The notes below the pieces were generated by a model. That model ran no database searches. It saw only the letters and a program-made list of their open reading frames with translations, and was not told the DNA's origin. From Dehalococcoidia bacterium (GTDB lineage Bacteria > Chloroflexota > Dehalococcoidia > GIF9 > UBA5629), in assembly GCA_028715025.1 (NCBI GenBank), contig JAQTLG010000021.1, positions 1 through 12,061 of the forward strand: a stretch of DNA of 12,061 nt. The letters run 5' to 3'. A program made the translations under genes and the position numbers. Positions 5,897-12,061 of this stretch are shown here, in pieces; position 1 is the stretch's first letter, and each line of letters starts with the position of its first letter.

Positions 5897-7597
5897 ATGG
5901 CGGACATTTACGGAAAAAAGCCCTGGCTCTCATTTTACGACAAGCATGTGCCTGCAACGTTGCAGTATCCCAACACAACTTTTTGGGAAACGGTGGAACC
6001 GGCATTCAAACATGATCCCAAACGCGTGGGCCTGTACTATATGGGCACTCCTTTTACTTTCAAGCAGATGGACGAGATGTCCAACCGGTTTGCTAATCTG
6101 CTCAAGAAAATCGGCCTGAAGAAGGGCGACACAGTGGGCATAAACCTTCCCAATCTGCCCGCGTATTATATCGGCCTGCTGGGCATACAGAAGGCCGGCT
6201 GCGTGCTGACCGGCGTCAGCCCTCTGCTAACGGCGGAGGAACTCAACCATCAGCTTAAGGATTCCGGCGCCAAGGTACTGGTTACACTGGACGCCCTCTA
6301 CCCGAGGGTGATCAAGGGCATCGGTGGGACCGATCTAAAGGCCATTGTTTTTACCGGCATAGCCGATTACCTGTCGCCGGTGATGGCGACCATGGGGAAG
6401 ATGCTGAAGAAGATACCCACGGGCAAGGTGCTGCCGATACCCGGTATTGAGATATACCATTTCAAGGATGTTATGAAGAGCCTGCCGGCTACTCCAGTGG
6501 CGGAGAAGATCAGCATGGATGATACCTGCGTCATGCAGTATACGGGAGGCACCACCGGCCTGCCCAAGGGCGCAGAATTGACCCACCGCAACATGGTAAG
6601 CCAGATGTTCCAGGTCACCACCTGGCTGGACACCAAGATGGCCGATGTGGTGGGCATGACCGCCTTCCCGCTCTTCCATATCGCAGGCCTGCTGGTTTGC
6701 ATGGCGATGATGTCCAGGGCCATCACTCTGATAGCTGTGCCCAATCCGCGCGACCAGCAGTTCATCATCAAGTACATGAAAAAGTACCGGCCGAACGTCA
6801 TCGGCAACGTGCCGACGGTATACCTGGAGCTGATGAAGCAGCCCGGGTTCCGCGACTATGATTTCAGCGATGTGCAGTATTTCGCCAGCGGCGCCGCTCC
6901 ATTCCCTCCGGAATACATCAAGGACTTCGAAAAAATTGTGGGCGAGAGCAAGCTGGTAGAGGTATACGGCCTTACCGAGACCAGCCCCATCATCACCGCC
7001 AATCCGCGCTACGGAAAGAAAAAGCCCGGCGCGGTAGGCATCCCCTTCCCCGATACGCTGATTAAAATAGTCGATCCGGGGACGGGAGAGGAGCTGCCCT
7101 TCGGCGAGCCGGGAGAGGTGGCAGTGAAAGGGCCGCAGGTGTTCACCAAGGGATACTTCAGGAAGCCGCAGGAGACAGCCAATGTGCTGCGGGACGGGTG
7201 GTTCCATACCGGGGACATCGGCAAGATGGACGAGGAAGGATTCCTTACTATAGTGGACAGGCTTAAGGACATGGTCAATGTCTCGGGCTTTAAGGTTTTC
7301 ACCCGCGAGCTGGATGATATTATCTGCGAGCATCCCGATGTCGATATGGGCGCAACGGTGGGTATCCAGGACCCGAGCAGGCCCGGTTCCGAGATCGTAG
7401 CATCAGCCATCATCCTTAAGCCCGGCATCGAGAAAAGTGATGCGGAGAAAGCCAAGATCATCGAATACCTCAAGGGCAAGGTAGCTCCCTACAAGGTCCC
7501 CAAGCGCATAGAGTTCTACGACCAGCTACCCACCAGCGCTGTGGGCAAGATCCTGAAGAGGGAACTGCGAACCATGATGACCCAGAAATCCAAGTAA
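5897..7597 (+). CDS. Acyl-CoA ligase (AMP-forming, long-chain fatty-acid-CoA ligase family)
   Basis: A complete 566-residue adenylate-forming enzyme. It activates a carboxylic acid with ATP to an acyl-AMP and then an acyl-CoA, in the cytoplasm. Motifs in order: phosphate loop YTGGTTGLPKG (215-225), adenine-site motif YGLTE (357-361), HTGD (437-440), hinge region DRLKD (454-458) followed by GFKVF (464-468), and the C-terminal catalytic lysine K551 in AVGKILKREL. The hinge motif reads VFTRE where VYPxE/VFPxE is usual (T469 for Pro), otherwise all key residues are intact. ATG 5897 follows AGGAGG. It is the first gene of a four-gene operon, 17 bases before the FMN enzyme gene. The acid substrate cannot be read from sequence; medium/long-chain, isoprenoid and aromatic acids are all possible. 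Confidence 0.92.
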   Translation: MADIYGKKPWLSFYDKHVPATLQYPNTTFWETVEPAFKHDPKRVGLYYMGTPFTFKQMDEMSNRFANLLKKIGLKKGDTVGINLPNLPAYYIGLLGIQKAGCVLTGVSPLLTAEELNHQLKDSGAKVLVTLDALYPRVIKGIGGTDLKAIVFTGIADYLSPVMATMGKMLKKIPTGKVLPIPGIEIYHFKDVMKSLPATPVAEKISMDDTCVMQYTGGTTGLPKGAELTHRNMVSQMFQVTTWLDTKMADVVGMTAFPLFHIAGLLVCMAMMSRAITLIAVPNPRDQQFIIKYMKKYRPNVIGNVPTVYLELMKQPGFRDYDFSDVQYFASGAAPFPPEYIKDFEKIVGESKLVEVYGLTETSPIITANPRYGKKKPGAVGIPFPDTLIKIVDPGTGEELPFGEPGEVAVKGPQVFTKGYFRKPQETANVLRDGWFHTGDIGKMDEEGFLTIVDRLKDMVNVSGFKVFTRELDDIICEHPDVDMGATVGIQDPSRPGSEIVASAIILKPGIEKSDAEKAKIIEYLKGKVAPYKVPKRIEFYDQLPTSAVGKILKRELRTMMTQKSK

Positions 7598-7614
7598 TTT
7601 ACTGAGGAGAAGAA

Positions 7615-8757
7615 ATGAAAAAGCGTCCCGTATTTCGCACCGAACTCTGCGATATCCTTGGTGTCGAATACCCGGTGATGCTGGCAGGGATGGGGACCGC
7701 GGGTGGCTATAAATTGACCGCCGCGGTTTCCAATGCCGGCGGCCTGGGAATGCTCGGCGCCACGTTCTTATGGCCTGAAGAACTCAGGTCATGGATCAGA
7801 AAAATCCGCTCGTTGACCGATAAACCCTTCGGCGTAGATATATTACTGCCGGCCTCTATACCCAAGGATTTCGACCTGGACAAGCTCAAGGACTATATCC
7901 CTGCGGAACACACGGAATTTATCCGTAAGATGGCCAGGGATTTCGGCGTCGAAGGCGCCAAGATGAAGGAGTGGCCCATCTCCGAGGAGTTTGGCCGGAG
8001 CCAGTTCCAGGTGGTGAAAGAGGAAAAGGTGCCCTTCTTCGCACTCGGCCTCGGCACCCCCGACTGGCTGATCCCTGAGGCGCATGAGGCGGGTATCAAG
8101 ATCGTTTCGCTGGTCGGCAACGTGCGTAATGCAGTTCGGATCAAAAAGATGGGGGCTGATATCATCATAGCCCAGGGACATGACGCCGGCGGGCACACCG
8201 GCAGGATAGGTACCTTTGCTCTCGTTCCGCAGGTGGTCGATGCCGTGGCGCCTACACCCGTAGTAGCCGCCGGCGGAATTGCCGACGGACGCGGCCTGGT
8301 GGCCGCGCTGGCGCTGGGCGCCATAGGCGCATGGTGCGGGACCGCCTTTTTGGCCACACACGAGTGCTTCTGGGATTTCGCTGAGCTTGGCATGCTCAAT
8401 AAGGCCACTATCGAAGCCTATTATCGCAAGCTCATCGAGTCCGACGAAGAGGCCGAGCAGATCACCCGTATTTACAGCGGCAAGACCACCAGGGCCTTTA
8501 AAAACAAACTTGACGAGGCATGGAACAAGTCGGGACTCAAGACCCTGCCCATGCCGCTGCAGAGCATGCTGGTATCCGATCTGCTGCAGGGTATGATGGA
8601 GAAAGGCGAAGCCGATTACTATCCGATGTTTGCCGGACAGGTTACCGGACTGATAAAAGAGATCAGAAGCACGCAGGAGGTTATGGACGATATCATCGGT
8701 GGAGCCGTGGAGATAATGCAAAAACAATTCCCGTCAGAGCTGACCGTTAAGGCCTGA
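7615..8757 (+). CDS. FMN-dependent oxidoreductase of the nitronate monooxygenase / FabK-like family
   Basis: A 380-residue TIM-barrel flavoprotein. The N-terminal FMN-site pattern is PVMLAGMG...AAVSNAGGLGMLGA (20-49), the active-site loop GHDAGGHTG lies at 188-196 with H194 the likely catalytic His, and the phosphate-binding stretch is VVAAGGIADGRG (216-227). The C-terminal part (YSGKTTRAFKN at 287-297, LPMPLQ at 311-316) matches the longer subgroup annotated as nitronate monooxygenase in Actinobacteria. The same fold includes the enoyl-ACP reductase FabK and the IpdC enzyme of steroid side-ring breakdown. In a CoA-ligase/crotonase operon a CoA-thioester oxidoreductase is more likely than nitroalkane oxidation, but this is inference. 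ATG 7615 follows GAGGAG, 17 bases after the ligase stop, so the two are translationally close. Confidence 0.85.
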   Translation: MKKRPVFRTELCDILGVEYPVMLAGMGTAGGYKLTAAVSNAGGLGMLGATFLWPEELRSWIRKIRSLTDKPFGVDILLPASIPKDFDLDKLKDYIPAEHTEFIRKMARDFGVEGAKMKEWPISEEFGRSQFQVVKEEKVPFFALGLGTPDWLIPEAHEAGIKIVSLVGNVRNAVRIKKMGADIIIAQGHDAGGHTGRIGTFALVPQVVDAVAPTPVVAAGGIADGRGLVAALALGAIGAWCGTAFLATHECFWDFAELGMLNKATIEAYYRKLIESDEEAEQITRIYSGKTTRAFKNKLDEAWNKSGLKTLPMPLQSMLVSDLLQGMMEKGEADYYPMFAGQVTGLIKEIRSTQEVMDDIIGGAVEIMQKQFPSELTVKA

Positions 8758-8778
8758 ACATGGACATCAGGCACGGGA

Positions 8779-8790
8779 CGGGCCGGCCCG
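8779..8790. repeat. 12-base all-GC palindrome in the operon spacer
   Basis: CGGGCCGGCCCG is a perfect inverted repeat in the 52-base gap between the FMN enzyme and the crotonase. It has no loop and no T-run, so it is not a terminator; it might form a small processing or pausing structure. Function unknown, possibly chance. Confidence 0.3.
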
Positions 8791-8809
8791 GGTAGAGAAG
8801 GATATAGAT

Positions 8810-9610
8810 ATGGAATATGAAGGTCTGATACTTGAGAAAAAAGGTTACGTGGCTACATTGACCATGAACAGGCCGCACAGATTGAATGCGCTGACGGGTG
8901 AGATCAGCAATGAGTATTTACCGAAGATATTCAGGGATTTACAGGAGGATGACAGCGTACGCGCCCTCATCATAACCGGCGCGGGTAAAGGGTTCTGCAC
9001 AGGCGCCGACGTTGTTATTTTCAACCAGGCTGCCGAGGAGGGGAGGCTGCAGGAATTGCTTGAACCTCACGGCCAGACTATAGGCGGGGCATTCGTACTT
9101 GGGCTCTATAATCTCCAGAAGCCCGTCATCGCCGCAGTCAACGGCGTTGCCGCGGGCGGCGGGGTCTCGCTGGCTTTGCTGGCCGACATCAGGATCGCTT
9201 CAGAGAAAGCTTTATTTAACCTGGCATTCGTTATGCGAGGATTGATACCTGATTGCGGCTGCACCTACCTTATGCCGCGCCTGCTGGGCACCGGACGTTG
9301 CTACGAGTATATGTATACGGGAGAATCAATCGACGCGCACGAGGCGGAGCGCATCGGCCTGGTAAACAAAGTGGTGCCCCATGAAAAACTGATGGAGGAG
9401 TCGGAAGCCCTGGCGGCAAGGATAGTGCAGGGGCCCCCTCTGGCCTTCAAGCAGATCAAGCGCGCCGTTCAAAGCGGATTGCACAGTACGCTCGAGCAGC
9501 AGCTCTATTTCGAGACCTATGCACAGAAAAACCTGATGGGAAGCGAGGATTTCCGGGAGGGTCTTAACTGCTTTAGAGAGAAGCGTCTGCCGAAGTTTAA
9601 AGGACGCTAA
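8810..9610 (+). CDS. Crotonase-family enzyme, PaaG-like enoyl-CoA isomerase rather than hydratase
   Basis: A complete 266-residue crotonase fold protein. The two oxyanion-hole loops are present: GFCTGAD (61-67) and NGVAAGGG (111-118), followed by VSLALLADIRIAS. The two glutamates of classical enoyl-CoA hydratase are absent: the position after GGG-x is S120, and the segment before GLIP is NLAFVMR with no Glu. An Asp is present at D148 in GLIPDCGCTYLMPRLLG, as in PaaG-type 1,2-epoxyphenylacetyl-CoA/enoyl-CoA isomerases, where that Asp is catalytic. The likely chemistry is therefore double-bond or ring isomerisation of a CoA thioester. ATG 8810 follows AAGGA. It lies 52 bases after the FMN enzyme and 46 before the flavoprotein fusion, in the same operon. 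The usual GGT after PDxx is GCT here. Confidence 0.88.
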   Translation: MEYEGLILEKKGYVATLTMNRPHRLNALTGEISNEYLPKIFRDLQEDDSVRALIITGAGKGFCTGADVVIFNQAAEEGRLQELLEPHGQTIGGAFVLGLYNLQKPVIAAVNGVAAGGGVSLALLADIRIASEKALFNLAFVMRGLIPDCGCTYLMPRLLGTGRCYEYMYTGESIDAHEAERIGLVNKVVPHEKLMEESEALAARIVQGPPLAFKQIKRAVQSGLHSTLEQQLYFETYAQKNLMGSEDFREGLNCFREKRLPKFKGR

Positions 9611-9656
9611 CAGCAAGTAAAATAAGCATATACAACAGGAATAGGAGGAATACCTG

Positions 9657-12061
9657 ATGAAAGATTTCGATGCCGTAGTGGTGGGGGCCGGTCTGGGCGG
9701 ATTGTCAGCTGCAACTTACCTGGCCAAGGCCGGGAAAAAGGTTGTGATACTGGAGAAACATAATGTGCCCGGAGGGTATGCGACCTCATTTCTCAGGGGC
9801 CGCTTTGAATTCGAGATCGCCCTGCACCAGCTCTCGGGTTACGGGACAGAAGAAGATAGGGGGCCCATTTGGAAAATCCTGCATGACAGCGGCGTATCCG
9901 ACAGAGTAGATATACTGCATATACCCGACCTGTATCGCAGCATCTTCCCTGATTTTACCATCGAGGTTCCTCGCGGCAGACAAAATTACGAAGACGCTCT
10001 CTGCAGCCAGTTCCCCAGGGAAGCGGAAGGCATAAGAAAGTTTTCCGCGACCATGTTTGATTTCGCCAGGCAGGCGATGAAGTCCATGCGTGTCGGCATG
10101 AAAGAGGTTATGCAGAATCCATCCGAGTACCCGGCGCTGGTCGGCAATTTCGGTAAGACGCTCTCCGAGGTGCTGAATCCTCTGGTATCGGATGAAAAGG
10201 CCCGCGCCGTCATCGGACAGCTCTGGGGCTACTTCTGTCAGCCGCCGGCCAGGATGGCCTTCCTTATCTATGCTCTGGGACTGGTCAGCTATATCAGGTT
10301 CGGACCGGCCCATGTCAAAGGGACATCGCAAAACCTCTCGCAGGCTTTTATCGATACTATGGAGTCCTATGGCGGCGAGGTCTGGTTCAATAACGGCGCC
10401 AGGAAAATTCTGGTGAAAGACGGCAAGGTGCGCGGAGTGCTGACAGAGGACGGCACTGAAATTGCCACACAGCATGTCGTGTGCAGCGCTAATCCGGTAA
10501 CCACCAGCCTGGAGCTGGTCGGCCGTGACAATATGCCGGGGTGGTACCTTAACCGCCTGGGTGGGTGGAGCGGCGGCGCCAGCACCTTCAACATCTACCT
10601 GGGTCTGGACTGCCCCTGTCAGGATGTCGGGCTTACGGTCCACGAGAATTTTGTTAATAATACGTATGATCTGGACGCACAGTATGAAAACATGCGCAAC
10701 TCACTCGATTACGAGCCGGATGGCAACGCCATTGTGGCTTACAATGTGGTCGATCCCACCGTTTCACCCAGGGGTACGGCGTCATGCGTGATAACTCAGA
10801 TCGCCTATGCGGATCCATGGCTGAAACTGTCCCCGTCGGACTATGTTGAAGCCAAGAACAAGATGGCCCGGAAGGTGCTCAAGCTGGCGGAGAAAGCGGC
10901 CCCCAATCTGAGGGACCATATCGAAGTAATCGAGATTGCCACGCCATTGACCAATATACGTTATACGGGAAATCCGCGCGGCAGCATTATCGGGTTCGAT
11001 GAGAACTTCACGGGCACCGGGTTCCTGCGGATACCTATGCGCGGGCCATTGGAGGGGCTGTATTTTGCCAATGCCTGGGTCAATATCGGCGGCGGTTTTG
11101 AATCATGCATCGCCTCCGGCGCCATGGCGTCGCGCGAGGTGCTGCGGGATATGGAGAAGGGAGGTTGGGAGGCCGGCGAGATAACTAAAATGCAGGAGTC
11201 GCTGGAAAAGCAAAAGGTGCAGCCGCATGAACTGAAAGATACCATCACACCTGAAGAAAAATTTGTTAAAAACATCCATCCACGCAGGCTGCAACTCAAG
11301 GTCAAGGAGATCATAAAAGAAACGGCCAGCGCCAGGACTCTTAGATTGGAATCCAAGGACGGTCGCCTGCCATTTTTCCGCGCCGGCCAGTATATTAATC
11401 TCTTTGTCGATATCAAGGGCGTCAGGACATCACGTCCCTACAGCATATCGTCAATGCCGGGCAAACCGTATTATGACATCACCGTCAGACGTGTGGACGG
11501 TGGCTTCGTTTCGCATTACCTGCTGGACAGCGTCAAGGTGGGTGATAGCTTTGAATCCACCGGCCCCAACGGCTATTTCTATTATGAGCCGTTGATGGAT
11601 TCCTCCGACCTCGTTTTCCTGGCGGGGGGCAGCGGCGCGGCGCCCTTCATGTCCATTATCCGCGAGGCTGTCGAAAAGAAAGCAGCTTTGAAGATACACC
11701 TGATCTACGGCAGCCGTAAACCTGATGACATAATCTTCGGGAAAGAGCTTGAAGAGATCACTGCCAAGAACAAGAACATCAAAGTTGATTACGTTATTAG
11801 TGAACCTCCGGCAGGCTGGAAAGGTGCTGCCGGCTTTCTCGATGACAAGGTGATTTCAGATCTGGCGGGCGATCTGAAAGGAAAGACGGTGTTTGTCTGC
11901 GGCCCGGCCCTTATGTACGAGCTTTGCGGACCGGCGCTGGCTAAACTGGGCGTGCCTGCCAGGCGAACCAAACAAGAGGCCTACGGTCCCCCTCAAGATA
12001 TTACCAAAGAGCCTGCATGGCCCGGTATAGCGGCATCCAAGGAATTTGAAGTGATCGAGAT
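9657..12061 (+). CDS. Fusion flavoprotein: phytoene desaturase/RetSat-like oxidoreductase plus NAD(P)H ferredoxin-reductase module (3' end off the window)
   Basis: The frame is open from ATG 9657 (AGGAGG 8 bases upstream) to the right edge, 801 codons. Residues 1-500 form a CrtI/RetSat-type FAD oxidoreductase: GAGLGG (10-15), E33 at the end of the second strand, VPGG (37-40), and a C-terminal FAD-closing pattern FANAWVNIGGGF (470-481). A charged linker (about 500-540) leads to a ferredoxin-NADP reductase-like module: FAD-binding RPYSIS (593-598), GPNGYF (636-641), NAD(P)-binding GGSGAAPF (657-664) and VCGP (747-750). The visible end (GPPQDITKEPAWP, then a new strand) resembles the lead-in to a plant-type [2Fe-2S] ferredoxin domain, which would lie beyond the edge. 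It would carry electrons from NAD(P)H to the first flavin, making a self-sufficient saturase or desaturase. Last visible gene of the operon. Confidence 0.85.
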   Translation, partial: MKDFDAVVVGAGLGGLSAATYLAKAGKKVVILEKHNVPGGYATSFLRGRFEFEIALHQLSGYGTEEDRGPIWKILHDSGVSDRVDILHIPDLYRSIFPDFTIEVPRGRQNYEDALCSQFPREAEGIRKFSATMFDFARQAMKSMRVGMKEVMQNPSEYPALVGNFGKTLSEVLNPLVSDEKARAVIGQLWGYFCQPPARMAFLIYALGLVSYIRFGPAHVKGTSQNLSQAFIDTMESYGGEVWFNNGARKILVKDGKVRGVLTEDGTEIATQHVVCSANPVTTSLELVGRDNMPGWYLNRLGGWSGGASTFNIYLGLDCPCQDVGLTVHENFVNNTYDLDAQYENMRNSLDYEPDGNAIVAYNVVDPTVSPRGTASCVITQIAYADPWLKLSPSDYVEAKNKMARKVLKLAEKAAPNLRDHIEVIEIATPLTNIRYTGNPRGSIIGFDENFTGTGFLRIPMRGPLEGLYFANAWVNIGGGFESCIASGAMASREVLRDMEKGGWEAGEITKMQESLEKQKVQPHELKDTITPEEKFVKNIHPRRLQLKVKEIIKETASARTLRLESKDGRLPFFRAGQYINLFVDIKGVRTSRPYSISSMPGKPYYDITVRRVDGGFVSHYLLDSVKVGDSFESTGPNGYFYYEPLMDSSDLVFLAGGSGAAPFMSIIREAVEKKAALKIHLIYGSRKPDDIIFGKELEEITAKNKNIKVDYVISEPPAGWKGAAGFLDDKVISDLAGDLKGKTVFVCGPALMYELCGPALAKLGVPARRTKQEAYGPPQDITKEPAWPGIAASKEFEVIE

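Noticed and set aside
6335..7333. Long minus-strand open frame (332 codons) inside the CoA-ligase gene
   Set aside because: It is antisense to a complete ligase with all motifs intact, resembles no family, and has no plausible ribosome binding site; a codon-bias shadow.
7843..8727. Minus-strand open frame (294 codons) inside the FMN enzyme gene
   Set aside because: Antisense shadow of a well-supported gene, without recognisable domains.
9786..10643. Minus-strand open frame (285 codons) inside the fusion flavoprotein gene
   Set aside because: Antisense shadow; the plus frame has clear FAD-binding motifs throughout this stretch.

Overview
The window looks like chromosome from an anaerobic or facultative bacterium of the Chloroflexi (Dehalococcoidia-like), perhaps a metagenomic contig. 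This is an inference from three things: a Gram-positive-type LexA box (GAAC-N4-GTTC, reported for Dehalococcoides LexA), a poly-ferredoxin-type Fe-S protein, and an acyl-CoA/flavoprotein gene set of the kind common in that class. Composition by eye is moderately GC-rich in genes, with AT-rich promoter gaps. Nothing in the window looks like a mobile element, CRISPR array, tRNA or rRNA.

Left part (1-1832, minus strand): an SOS-controlled mutagenesis operon. A consensus promoter (TTGACA-N18-TATAAT) carries a perfect LexA box between its -35 and -10 elements. It drives a small DUF6504-like gene and then a DnaE2/ImuC-type error-prone DNA polymerase that runs off the left edge. A 32-nt perfect palindrome followed by a T-run (1847-1884) terminates the next gene to the right and insulates the SOS promoter.

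Middle part (1932-5670): a TolB-like beta-propeller lipoprotein gene with its own promoter (minus). Next is a minus-strand pair: a MarR/OhrR-type regulator with a conserved N-terminal cysteine, then an unusual Fe-S protein (helix-turn-helix-like N-terminus, cysteine-rich centre, two [4Fe-4S] ferredoxin motifs). Divergent from these is a CcdA/ArsG-type membrane protein with two membrane cysteines (plus). This block reads as a thiol/redox-responsive locus.

Right part (5671-12061, plus strand): a four-gene operon behind an extended -10 promoter. It encodes an acyl-CoA ligase, a nitronate-monooxygenase/FabK-like FMN enzyme, a PaaG-like crotonase lacking the usual hydratase glutamates, and a large fusion of a phytoene-desaturase/RetSat-like flavoprotein with an NAD(P)H ferredoxin-reductase module, cut by the right edge. 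Together they suggest a pathway that activates an unknown carboxylic acid to its CoA thioester, moves double bonds and reduces or oxidises them, with the fusion protein as a self-supplied redox enzyme. The substrate is unknown; this operon and the redox locus are the most interesting parts of the window.
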